Of a DNA stretch of 64,000 nucleotides, positions 56,433 to 64,000 are shown in pieces. The translations under genes and the position numbers were made by a program. Under the pieces are notes generated by a model that was not told the origin of the DNA, did not search any database, and saw only the letters and a program-made list of their open reading frames with translations. This DNA comes from Massilia rhizosphaerae. Its GTDB lineage: Bacteria; Pseudomonadota; Gammaproteobacteria; Burkholderiales; Burkholderiaceae_D. Each line of letters begins with the position of its first letter. Positions within the stretch are counted from its first letter, which is position 1. The stretch covers positions 186,001 through 250,000 of the forward strand of contig NZ_JADKYX010000001.1 of the NCBI RefSeq assembly GCF_016093545.1. Reading direction: 5' to 3'.

Positions 56433-57698
56433 ATGAGCCTCATTCACAAACTGCCGTACGAATGGCTGGTCGGCCTGCGCTACACGCGCGCCGGCAAGCG
56501 CAGCAGCCGCAACAGCTTCATCTCCTTCATTTCACTGATCTCCGTGTCCGGCATCGCCCTCGGGGTGGCCGCGCTGATCGTCGTGCTGTCGGTGATGAAC
56601 GGGTTCCAGAAGCAGGTGACGGACCGCATGCTGTCCGTGCTCGCCCACATCGAAGTGTTCGACGCGAGCGGCGCCATGCCGAACTGGCGCCAGGCCGAGC
56701 AGGAAGCCTTCCGCAACCCGGCCGTGCGCGGCGCCGCGCCGTTCGTCGAGACCCAGGGCCTGCTCGTGCGCGAGGATGCGATGAAGCCGGCCGTCATCCG
56801 CGGCATCCTGCCGTCGGAAGAGCCCAAGGTCTCGGACGTCGCCAAGCAGATGCGCCAGGGCAGTATCGACACCCTGAAACCGGGCGAGTTCAACATCGTG
56901 CTCGGCTACGCGCTGGCGCGTTCGCTGGGCGTGGGCATCGGCGACAAGGTCAACATGATGCTGGCCCAGGGCGAGACGACGCCGGCCGGCATGGTGCCGC
57001 GCTCCCGCGTGTTCACCGTGACGGGCATCTTCGAGGCGGGCCACTACGAGTTCGACTCGTCGCTCGCGTTCATCGACATCGAGGATGCCGAGCGCATGGA
57101 ACGCCTGGACGCGCCGAACGGCCTGCGCCTGCGCATCGCCGACATGCACGACGCCCCGTTCGTGGCCCAGGAACTCAAGCGCGGCATGTCGGGCGACCTG
57201 ATCGTGCGCGACTGGTCGCAGCAGAACGCCAACTGGTTCGCCGCCGTGCAGACCGAGAAGCGCATGATGTTCATCATCCTGACGCTCATCATCGCGGTGG
57301 CCGCGTTCAACCTCGTCTCGACCCTCGTCATGACGGTGACGGAGAAGCAGCCCGACATCGCCATCCTGCGCACGCTGGGCGCGTCGCCGCGCTCGATCAC
57401 GAAGATCTTCATGATCCAGGGCGCGCTCGTCGGCATCATGGGGACGGCCGCCGGCGTGGGGCTGGGCGTGCTGGTGGCGCTGAACATCGACGTCATCGTG
57501 CCGTTCATCGAACACCTGCTGGGCGTGCAGTTCCTGTCCAAGGACATCTACCTGATCAGCGAAATGCCGTCCGACCTGCGCTGGCCGGACGTCTTCAAGA
57601 TCGGCGGCGTCTCGGTGCTGCTGGCCTTCGTCGCGACCATCTACCCGAGCTGGTCGGCGTCGCGTGTGAAACCGGCGGAGGCCCTGCGTTATGAGTAA
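56433..57698 (+). CDS. lolC: Lipoprotein-releasing ABC transporter permease LolC/E
   Basis: Inner-membrane part of the LolCDE complex, which extracts mature lipoproteins for transport to the outer membrane. The 421-residue protein has the FtsX-like architecture: an N-terminal helix (about 30-50, [20 protein letters not shown]), a periplasmic domain of ~220 residues, then three helices with [25 protein letters not shown] (in part) before the last loop, and the closing [12 protein letters not shown]. Single-permease Lol systems are common in betaproteobacteria; here no second permease gene is present. It overlaps lolD by 8 bases. Confidence 0.93.
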   Translation: MSLIHKLPYEWLVGLRYTRAGKRSSRNSFISFISLISVSGIALGVAALIVVLSVMNGFQKQVTDRMLSVLAHIEVFDASGAMPNWRQAEQEAFRNPAVRGAAPFVETQGLLVREDAMKPAVIRGILPSEEPKVSDVAKQMRQGSIDTLKPGEFNIVLGYALARSLGVGIGDKVNMMLAQGETTPAGMVPRSRVFTVTGIFEAGHYEFDSSLAFIDIEDAERMERLDAPNGLRLRIADMHDAPFVAQELKRGMSGDLIVRDWSQQNANWFAAVQTEKRMMFIILTLIIAVAAFNLVSTLVMTVTEKQPDIAILRTLGASPRSITKIFMIQGALVGIMGTAAGVGLGVLVALNIDVIVPFIEHLLGVQFLSKDIYLISEMPSDLRWPDVFKIGGVSVLLAFVATIYPSWSASRVKPAEALRYE

Positions 57699-58395
57699 CA
57701 TGAGTAATATGAACCTCAACACGTCCGTCCTGGCCTGCCGCGGCGTCGGCAAGACCTTCCGCCAGGGCGATTATGCCGTGCAGGTATTGGACAACATCGA
57801 CTTCGCCATCGGCCGCGGCGAACGCGTCGCCATCGTCGGCGCGTCCGGCTCCGGCAAGTCGACCCTGCTGCACATCCTGGGCGGCCTCGATACGCCCAGC
57901 ACGGGCATCGTCACCCTGCAGGGCGAGGATTTCGCCACCCTGTCCGAGACGCGCCGGGGCGAACTGCGCAACCGCTCGCTCGGCTTCGTCTACCAGTTCC
58001 ACCACCTGCTGCCCGAATTCACGGCGCTCGACAACGTCGCGATGCCCTTGCTGATCCGGCGCGTGAAGCGCGACGAAGCCCTCGCGCGCGCGCAAGCCAT
58101 CCTCGCCCGCGTGGGCCTGACGAAGCGGGGCATCCACCGGCCGGGCGAACTGTCCGGCGGCGAGCGCCAGCGCGTGGCGCTGGCCCGGGCCCTCGTCACG
58201 GAACCGGCCTGCGTGCTGGCCGACGAACCGACCGGCAACCTCGACCACGCGACGGCGCAGGGCATCTTCGACCTGATGCTGGAACTGTCGAAGAACCTCG
58301 GCACCGCCTTCGTGATCGTCACGCACGATCCGGAACTGGCCGGCCGCTGCGATCGCATGCTGCGCATGACGGAACACGGCCTGCAGCCGGCTTGA
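57691..58395 (+). CDS. lolD: Lipoprotein-releasing ABC transporter ATPase LolD
   Basis: ATPase driving the Lol machinery, 234 residues. Walker A is GASGSGKST, the Q-loop is [20 protein letters not shown] (typical LolD/FtsE wording), the signature is [15 protein letters not shown], Walker B is [12 protein letters not shown] and the switch is VTHDPEL. The start overlaps the lolC stop. Alternative internal ATGs exist at codons 4 and 7. Confidence 0.95.
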   Translation: MSNMSNMNLNTSVLACRGVGKTFRQGDYAVQVLDNIDFAIGRGERVAIVGASGSGKSTLLHILGGLDTPSTGIVTLQGEDFATLSETRRGELRNRSLGFVYQFHHLLPEFTALDNVAMPLLIRRVKRDEALARAQAILARVGLTKRGIHRPGELSGGERQRVALARALVTEPACVLADEPTGNLDHATAQGIFDLMLELSKNLGTAFVIVTHDPELAGRCDRMLRMTEHGLQPA

Positions 58396-58406
58396 GCCGA
58401 CATCCC

Positions 58407-59207
58407 ATGTGGATCGACACCCACTGCCACCTCGACGCCCACGAATTCGGCGCGGAATCCGCCGGCATCGCGGGGCGCGCGGCGGCGGCGGGCGTCGGGA
58501 TGATCGTGATCCCGGCCGTCGAGCGGGGCAATTTCGACGTCGTGCGCGCGCTGGCGGCCGCCGTCCCGAACGCCAGCTATGCGCTGGGCATTCACCCGAT
58601 CTACGTGCCGCGGGCGACGGACGACGACCTGCTCGAGCTGCGCCGCCAGGCCGAGGCATCGCTGGCCGATCCGCGTTTCGTGGCCATCGGCGAGATCGGC
58701 CTGGACTTCTTCATCCCGATGCTGTGCGAACCCGAACTTCGGGCGAAGCAGGAACGCTTCCTGCGCGAGCAGCTGCGCATCGCGCGCGACTTCGGTCTGC
58801 CCGTCCTGACCCACGTGCGGCGCTCGCAGGACCAGGTGCTCAAGCACGTGCGCCAGATCCGGCCCCCGGGCGGCATCGCGCACGCCTTCAACGGCAGCTT
58901 CCAGCAGGCGCGGGCCTTCATCGACGCGGGCTTCCACCTCGGCTTCGGCGGCGCCATGACCTTTACGCGCGCGCTGCAGATCCGCCGGCTCGCGGCCGAC
59001 CTGCCGCTCGATGCCATCGTGCTCGAGACGGACGCGCCGGACATCGCGCCGGCCTGGATCCAGCCGGGCCGCAACAGCCCTGAACAATTGCCCGCGATCG
59101 GCGCCGTGCTGGCCGGACTGCGCGCCGTCGACGCGGAGGCCGTGCGCGCGGCCACCCACGCCAACGCGCTGGCCGCGCTGCCGCGCCTGGCCGCACTGCG
59201 GGCCTGA
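58407..59207 (+). CDS. TatD-family metal-dependent hydrolase (deoxyribonuclease-like)
   Basis: TatD-family hydrolase of 266 residues with a TIM-barrel amidohydrolase fold. Metal ligands are in DTHCHLD at the N-terminus, GEIGLDF (E ligand), LTHVRR and GIAHAFNGS (histidines) and ETDAPDIAP (catalytic Asp). TatD relatives act as 3'-5' exonucleases or deacylases. The ATG at 58407 is 12 bases after the lolD stop. A TTG at 58392 overlapping lolD is also possible, and no SD decides. Branch (TatD, YcfH or YjjV) is not resolved. Confidence 0.88.
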   Translation: MWIDTHCHLDAHEFGAESAGIAGRAAAAGVGMIVIPAVERGNFDVVRALAAAVPNASYALGIHPIYVPRATDDDLLELRRQAEASLADPRFVAIGEIGLDFFIPMLCEPELRAKQERFLREQLRIARDFGLPVLTHVRRSQDQVLKHVRQIRPPGGIAHAFNGSFQQARAFIDAGFHLGFGGAMTFTRALQIRRLAADLPLDAIVLETDAPDIAPAWIQPGRNSPEQLPAIGAVLAGLRAVDAEAVRAATHANALAALPRLAALRA

Positions 59208-59472
59208 GCACCGCCCGCGCATGCGGCGCGCATGATGCACATGGGTCGTACCCGGCGCCGATCGCCGCGCCGCGCGACCGTGTGCGCGTCGTCCCGGTTC
59301 CCGCCTGTTCGCACCAGCGCATCGCGCGACACCCAGCGGCGCGGCGCGTGCGACCATCCACACGCGCCCAAGTTCGCCCCGGTGCACTCTGACCCAAACC
59401 AATCCCGCGCCGGTTGAAGCATGGAAGAATCGATTCTCGTGCCGCACCTGCGGCGTGTTCACGGGAGAGACA
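59208..59472. other. Intergenic region upstream of vgrG
   Basis: A 265-base gap with no gene or repeat that I can support. It has a short palindromic stretch around CGCGCATGCGGCGCGCATG near 59217-59236 and several weak starts. It probably carries the vgrG promoter, but no clear -35/-10 pair was found. Confidence 0.5.
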
Positions 59473-62274
59473 GTGGAAAGCGCGAGCGAGTTCCTGCGGG
59501 TTCTGCAGCACGAAAAGGTCCTGAGCACCGCGCACCGGCCGTTGCGCCTGCGCCTGGCCCACGGCGGCCAGCTCGCCGAGGACGTGCTGCTGCCCCAGCG
59601 GGTGGCCGGGAGCGAAGCGGTCTGCGGCGGCATCGACTACCGCATCGGCTGCCTCGCCAGCAGCCCGCACATCGCGCTCAAGGATCTCATCGCGCTGCCG
59701 GCCGAACTCCAGTTCGTCACCGACCGCGGCCAGCTCCGCAGCGTCTGCGGCATCGTCACGGAGGCACGGGCCGGCGACGCCGACGGCGGCCTGGCCGGCT
59801 ACGAACTGGTGCTGCGCGACGTGTTCGCCGTGATGGAAAAGCGCACTAACAGCCGCGTGTTCCGCTACCAGAACGAGCTCGAGATCGTGCAGGTGCTGTG
59901 CGACGAATGGCGCCAATCGAACACGGTGCTGGCCAATGCGTTCGAGCTGGAGCTCGACCCGCTGTTCGACATGCGCCAGTTCCCGCCGCGCGAACAGACG
60001 ATGCAGTACAACGAATCCGACGCCGCCTTCGTGCGCCGCCTGCTCAAGCGGCGCGGCATCGCGTGGTTGTTCCGGCCGGGCCGCAGCCGCGGCAGCCCCG
60101 TCGACCCCGCGCACGACCGCACGCCCGCGCACACGCTGGTGCTGTTCAACGACCCGAACAGCCTGCCGCGCAACGCGGCCGGCACCGTGCGCTACCACCG
60201 CGACAGCATGGCCGACGGCCGCGACACCGTCTCTTCCTGGCGCGCCGCGCGCCGCCTGCAGCCGGGCGTCGCCACGCGCCACAGCTGGGACTACAAGAAT
60301 CCCGACGCCTTTCAATTCATGACGGCCACCGCGCGCAGCAACGTCGACCAGGGCCCCAGCGGCAACACGCTGGCCGCCTCGCTGGACGACTACCTGATCG
60401 AAATGCCGCATGCCGGCAACGATGTCGAAGACCATTGGCGCCTGGGCCACGTGCGCATGAGCCGCCACGAATTCGAATCGAAATGCTTCCAGGGCGAGGG
60501 CAGCGTGCGCGATTTCTGCGCCGGCCAGTACTTCGCGCTCGAAGGTCATCCCGAAATCGACACCCACCCGGCATCCGAGCGCGACTTCGTGATCACGGAG
60601 CTGCACGTCGTGGCCGACAACAACCTGCCGCGCGACCTCGACCGCCACGCGGCGCGCCTGGCCGCCGACCCCGCGCTGAGCGCCTTGCCGCCCCCGCGCG
60701 CGGGCGACGGCCAGGCGCGCGTGCGCGTCAGCTTCACCGCCGTGCGGCGCGGGATTCCCATCGTGCCGGCGTACGACCCGCGAACGGACCTGCCGCACCC
60801 GCAGCTGCAGAGCGCCATCGTCGTGGGCCCGGCCGGCGAGGACGTCCATTGCGATGCGCTGGGCCGCGTGAAGATCCGCTTCCCGGGCATGCGTTCGGTC
60901 GATCATCGCCACGCGCACGGCGCCGGCGCGTCCGGTTCGCCGGCCGATTCGGCCTGGGTCCGCGTGGCCTCGAACTGGGCCGGCAACGGCAACGGCAGCC
61001 AGCAGCAGGCCGGCGCGCTGTCGCTGCCGCGCGTGGGCAGCGAGGTGCTGGTGGCGTTCCTCGGGGGCGACCCGGACCGCCCGATCATCCTCGCGCAGCT
61101 GTACAACCAGCGCACGGCGCCGCCCGCGTTCAGCCAGACGGGCGCATTGCCGGGCAACCGCTACGTGTCCGGCACGCGCACGCACGAGGTCCAGGGCGCG
61201 CGCGGCAACCAGCTGCGCTTCGACGACACGCGCGGCGAGATCAGCGCGCAACTGGCCAGCGACCACGGCACGTCGGAACTGAACCTCGGCTGGATGACGC
61301 GCCCCCGCGCCGACGGCAGCGGCACGCCGCGCGGCGAGGGCGCGGAGTTGCGCAGCGACCTCGCCGTCGCGGTGCGCGGCGCCCAGGGCGTCCTGATCAG
61401 CGCCGAGGCGAGCCCGCACGCGGAGGGCGGCCAGCTCGACCGCGCAGGCCTGGCCGGCCTCGCCGACGTCATGCAGGGCATCCTCGACGAAGTGGGCAAG
61501 CTGGCCGCCGTCCACACGGACGACGAACCGACCGGCAAGCGCCTCGCGGCCCTCGTCGACAAGCTGAAACGCTGGCACGCGGGCAGCAACGTGGCGGAAG
61601 GCGCGGCCGGCGGCGGCGAACCCATCCTGGCGGCGACGGCCCCGAACGGCATCATCATCGCCAGCAACGACAGCCTTGCACTGGGCGCGAGCGCCAAGGT
61701 GGACGTCGTCAGCGCGGGCGACGCCGAGATCGCGGCCGGCAAGAACATCTTCGTGCGCGCGGCCCGCCGTCTGAGCCTGTTCGCCCACGAGCTGGGCGTG
61801 CGGCTCGTCGCGGGCCGCGGCGACATCGTCATCCACACGCACCTGGGCAATATCCAGATCAAATCGGCGGGACGCATCAGCCTCGTCGCCGCCGAGCGCA
61901 TCGAGCTGGAGGCGCCGGACGTGAAAATCATCGCGCCGGGCGCCCAGACCGACTGGGCGGGCGGCACGGTGACCCAGCAGACGAGCGGCCGCCAGGTGTT
62001 CAAGGCCGCCGGCTTCGACCACCTCGGGCCGAGCGGCGCGACGCCGGAGGGCGTCCGGATGCCGACGTCGCACCTGCACACGGACGAATACGTGGTGCTC
62101 CGCCACGAGCAGACCGGCAAGCCGGTCCCGAACCAACGCTACCAGGCGACGTTCGAAGACGGCCGCACCGTCACCGGACGCACCGACGCGGAAGGCCGCA
62201 CCTCGTTGCTGATCGGCGAAATGATCGGCGGCGTGGCGATGACCTTCCTCCCCGACGACGACACCGCCCGCTGA
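59473..62274 (+). CDS. vgrG: Type VI secretion spike protein VgrG with DUF2345 and transthyretin-like C-terminus
   Basis: Spike-tip protein of a type VI secretion system, 933 residues. The phage gp27-like base region (about 1-380) includes CGGIDYRIGCLASSPHIALKD (in part) and ESDAAFVRRLLKRRGIAWLF. The gp5-like OB and beta-helix region (about 440-600) includes DALGRVKIRFPG, SAWVRVAS and PRVGSEVLVAFLGGDPDRPII (in part). A DUF2345 domain follows (about 640-860). The last ~65 residues (from VVLRHEQTGKPVPNQRY) look like a transthyretin-type adaptor. The GTG at 59473 follows GGGAGAG. The next gene is a lipase effector, the usual cargo of such VgrGs. No other T6SS gene is in the window. Confidence 0.95.
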   Translation: MESASEFLRVLQHEKVLSTAHRPLRLRLAHGGQLAEDVLLPQRVAGSEAVCGGIDYRIGCLASSPHIALKDLIALPAELQFVTDRGQLRSVCGIVTEARAGDADGGLAGYELVLRDVFAVMEKRTNSRVFRYQNELEIVQVLCDEWRQSNTVLANAFELELDPLFDMRQFPPREQTMQYNESDAAFVRRLLKRRGIAWLFRPGRSRGSPVDPAHDRTPAHTLVLFNDPNSLPRNAAGTVRYHRDSMADGRDTVSSWRAARRLQPGVATRHSWDYKNPDAFQFMTATARSNVDQGPSGNTLAASLDDYLIEMPHAGNDVEDHWRLGHVRMSRHEFESKCFQGEGSVRDFCAGQYFALEGHPEIDTHPASERDFVITELHVVADNNLPRDLDRHAARLAADPALSALPPPRAGDGQARVRVSFTAVRRGIPIVPAYDPRTDLPHPQLQSAIVVGPAGEDVHCDALGRVKIRFPGMRSVDHRHAHGAGASGSPADSAWVRVASNWAGNGNGSQQQAGALSLPRVGSEVLVAFLGGDPDRPIILAQLYNQRTAPPAFSQTGALPGNRYVSGTRTHEVQGARGNQLRFDDTRGEISAQLASDHGTSELNLGWMTRPRADGSGTPRGEGAELRSDLAVAVRGAQGVLISAEASPHAEGGQLDRAGLAGLADVMQGILDEVGKLAAVHTDDEPTGKRLAALVDKLKRWHAGSNVAEGAAGGGEPILAATAPNGIIIASNDSLALGASAKVDVVSAGDAEIAAGKNIFVRAARRLSLFAHELGVRLVAGRGDIVIHTHLGNIQIKSAGRISLVAAERIELEAPDVKIIAPGAQTDWAGGTVTQQTSGRQVFKAAGFDHLGPSGATPEGVRMPTSHLHTDEYVVLRHEQTGKPVPNQRYQATFEDGRTVTGRTDAEGRTSLLIGEMIGGVAMTFLPDDDTAR

Positions 62275-62306
62275 CCCGGGCCCGAACCCTTGACCACGGA
62301 GCGCGC

Positions 62307-63974
62307 ATGCCAGACCCGACCCGCCCCTTGCCGAACCTCGTCCCGCAGCCGGACGGCAGCTGGACCGGCCGAACCGTCCTGACACCGACCTCGTTCACGA
62401 CGCGCGGCTTGTTCACGCTGCCGTCGTCGAAGGTCATTCCGGTTATTGTCGTGCCGGGCATCATGGGGACGAATTTGAGGGCGGCGACCAGTCCGGCGAA
62501 GAGGGCGAATGAGGTGCTCAGTCCAGGAGAACCGGCGTGGCGGGCGCCGAATGGGACGTTCGAGGGGCTGAATACGGCGCGCCGTTGGAGGAGAATCGAT
62601 CCATATCGACGTGAAAATATTCTGGATCCGGGCACACTTGAAGTCGACAACCGTGGCGACATCCATTTGCCGCTGGAGGCGCGCAACTATGGCACGACCG
62701 AGGCGGAGGTGCGCCAGCGCTGGTGGGGCGAGGTTCATTGGGACTCTTATGGTGCCTTGCTGTATGGCCTGCATGTCGGCCTCAATCATACCTTTGAGAT
62801 GGATCCACTCGATAATGTGCGCGTGATATGCAGTCACTGGAAAGCCGTAATGGAATGTGATCCAGTGAAGTGGGGAGTGCGCAATATCGACAAACTTACC
62901 GAACCTGAACTGGAGAAGTACGCAGGCTATTACTATCCGGTTTATGCCTGTGGTTACAACTGGTTGGATTCCTGCGAGGACTCGGCCAGGTGGCTGCGTC
63001 AGCGCATTGAACGCATTATGGCGTTCTGGACTGAGCGCAAGCGCGAATGCAAGCAAGTGATTCTGGTGACTCATTCGATGGGTGGGTTGGTCGCGCGCGC
63101 ATGTGCAAAACAGATTCCGCACCGCATCTTAGGGGTCATTCACGGCGCGATGCCGGCCCTCGGAGCGCCGGTTTGTTACCGACGTATTGCCTGCGGAACT
63201 GAGAAATGGAGCCCAAGTAATAGCGATGTCGATAATGTGAAGGCTGGCTATGTGGCCGAAATTTTGGGTGAAATGCCGAAAGATACTATGGCCGTGATGG
63301 CAACATCGCCAGGCGCCTTGCAATTGTTGCCCAACCATCTGTATCCGCAGCCCTGGTTGCACATTTCTCTGGTGAGTCGGATCAATAACAAAGACGTACC
63401 ACGTGATGTCGTGCATTTACCGGTCGGCAACCCGTACGACATGTATCGGGATTTGGACGCCTGGTATCGGTTGGTCGACCCAGATTTGGTGGATCCCGCG
63501 CGCAGATACAAGGGCAAATCGGGCGCTCGCGGAGCCACATGGAAGGCGATTAGTAGCGCTGAAAAATTTCATCGTGAGACGTTGGGCACGTATTACCACC
63601 CTAACACATATGCTTTCTACGGCGCCGATCCCGCGCACATGTCTTTCGGAGCGGTTCGATGGGTGGCACGTGATCCGGTTGCCGGTGCAGTTTTTACAGA
63701 ATCAAATTTGCGCAGCGCCGTTGGCATTGGCTACGACTCCACGGGAGGGCGGCGCGTGCGGGTCGAGGGGCGCACCAATCTTCACTTCGTCCCTGCTCGT
63801 CAAGACGTGGCTGGGGACGGTACCGTTCCGCACCAGTCTGGCGCCGGGCCACGCGGAAAAGTCGGTCAGTTATTCGATGTTCGTGGTTTCGACCACCAGG
63901 GCGCGTTCAATAATGACGCGGTCCTGTTGCTGACTCATCATCTTATCGTCAAGCTCGTTCAAAAGCTGCCATGA
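62307..63974 (+). CDS. T6SS lipase effector (Tle-like, LCAT/PGAP1-type alpha/beta hydrolase)
   Basis: A 555-residue alpha/beta-hydrolase encoded right after VgrG. The segment VIVVPGIMGTNLR (oxyanion region) and nucleophile motif VTHSMGGLVAR (Ser257) resemble LCAT/PGAP1-type lipases; the G of GxSxG is replaced by Thr. Candidate Asp504 (GDGTVP) and His530 (GFDHQGAF) complete a triad. T6SS Tle effectors of this kind hydrolyse phospholipids of rival cells; the exact Tle family is undetermined. The first ~110 bases are GC-rich and the rest is AT-richer than all neighbours. CGGAG precedes the ATG. Confidence 0.85.
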   Translation: MPDPTRPLPNLVPQPDGSWTGRTVLTPTSFTTRGLFTLPSSKVIPVIVVPGIMGTNLRAATSPAKRANEVLSPGEPAWRAPNGTFEGLNTARRWRRIDPYRRENILDPGTLEVDNRGDIHLPLEARNYGTTEAEVRQRWWGEVHWDSYGALLYGLHVGLNHTFEMDPLDNVRVICSHWKAVMECDPVKWGVRNIDKLTEPELEKYAGYYYPVYACGYNWLDSCEDSARWLRQRIERIMAFWTERKRECKQVILVTHSMGGLVARACAKQIPHRILGVIHGAMPALGAPVCYRRIACGTEKWSPSNSDVDNVKAGYVAEILGEMPKDTMAVMATSPGALQLLPNHLYPQPWLHISLVSRINNKDVPRDVVHLPVGNPYDMYRDLDAWYRLVDPDLVDPARRYKGKSGARGATWKAISSAEKFHRETLGTYYHPNTYAFYGADPAHMSFGAVRWVARDPVAGAVFTESNLRSAVGIGYDSTGGRRVRVEGRTNLHFVPARQDVAGDGTVPHQSGAGPRGKVGQLFDVRGFDHQGAFNNDAVLLLTHHLIVKLVQKLP

Positions 63975-63982
63975 AAGGGACG

Positions 63983-64000
63983 ATGACACATGGGCGGAAA
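63983..64000 (+). CDS. Start of a further gene (partial), candidate immunity protein
   Basis: AAAGGG followed by ATG at 63983 begins a new frame, 8 bases after the effector stop, and runs off the window after six codons. A gene at this position behind a T6SS lipase is usually the immunity protein or a second adaptor. Identity is inferred from position only. Confidence 0.4.

Noticed and set aside
59898..62306. Upstream extension of the effector frame through vgrG, giving a 1358-residue protein.
   Set aside because: The extension is an Arg/Pro-rich out-of-frame read of vgrG; the ATG at 62307 with CGGAG fits the effector.

Overview
The window is GC-rich and gene-dense and looks like the chromosome of a betaproteobacterium, most probably an Oxalobacteraceae member (Massilia/Telluria-like). 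This is inferred from gene families and neighbourhoods: a PhaR-like tail before rimO, recJ-rpfE, a livK-livH-livMG-livF branched-chain amino-acid locus, lolCD-tatD, Mut7-C next to DUF72, and consistently very high third-position GC. No rRNA, tRNA or CRISPR array was seen.

1-10.2 kb: tail of a probable phaR; a lipoprotein; rimO and metC; a small membrane protein; a chemoreceptor overlapping a porin-like gene; trxC; DUF72 and Mut7-C overlapping; and a small conserved unknown. 10.2-20.4 kb: a small unknown; an ABC ATPase with its membrane partner, which seems to start at ATC; glycerate kinase; a PLP enzyme; the liv operon, in which permease LivM and ATPase LivG form one polypeptide; and a Gly/His-rich lipoprotein.

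20.4-38.5 kb: EamA exporter, aldo/keto reductase, TonB-dependent receptor, a Ser/Thr-rich small protein, a DUF4157 (eCIS-type) polypeptide with an ADP-ribosyltransferase-like C-terminal region, serB-mfd, a small lipoprotein, PBP1a, an OPT transporter and a LysR regulator. 38.6-49 kb: NAD-dependent epimerase, POT peptide transporter, ppnN, the lysS-HAD-prfB cluster (prfB with the classical +1 programmed frameshift), cpdB and an excisionase-HTH/GAF protein.

49-64 kb: DUF2288, a RES-Xre toxin-antitoxin operon with an operator-like dyad in its promoter, a DUF4440 protein, a 0.2-kb element bounded by paired inverted repeats, recJ-rpfE, two ferritin-like genes, lolCD-tatD, and a type VI secretion module. 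That module is a VgrG ending in a transthyretin-like adaptor, an LCAT/PGAP1-like lipase effector whose base composition drops sharply after its first ~110 bases, and the first codons of a further gene that may be its immunity partner.

Most of the window is housekeeping. The accessory material is the DUF4157 protein, the RES-Xre pair, the repeat-bounded element and the T6SS module. Start sites were chosen from Shine-Dalgarno (SD) spacing and family length. Functions are inferred from motifs read by eye, with no database search.
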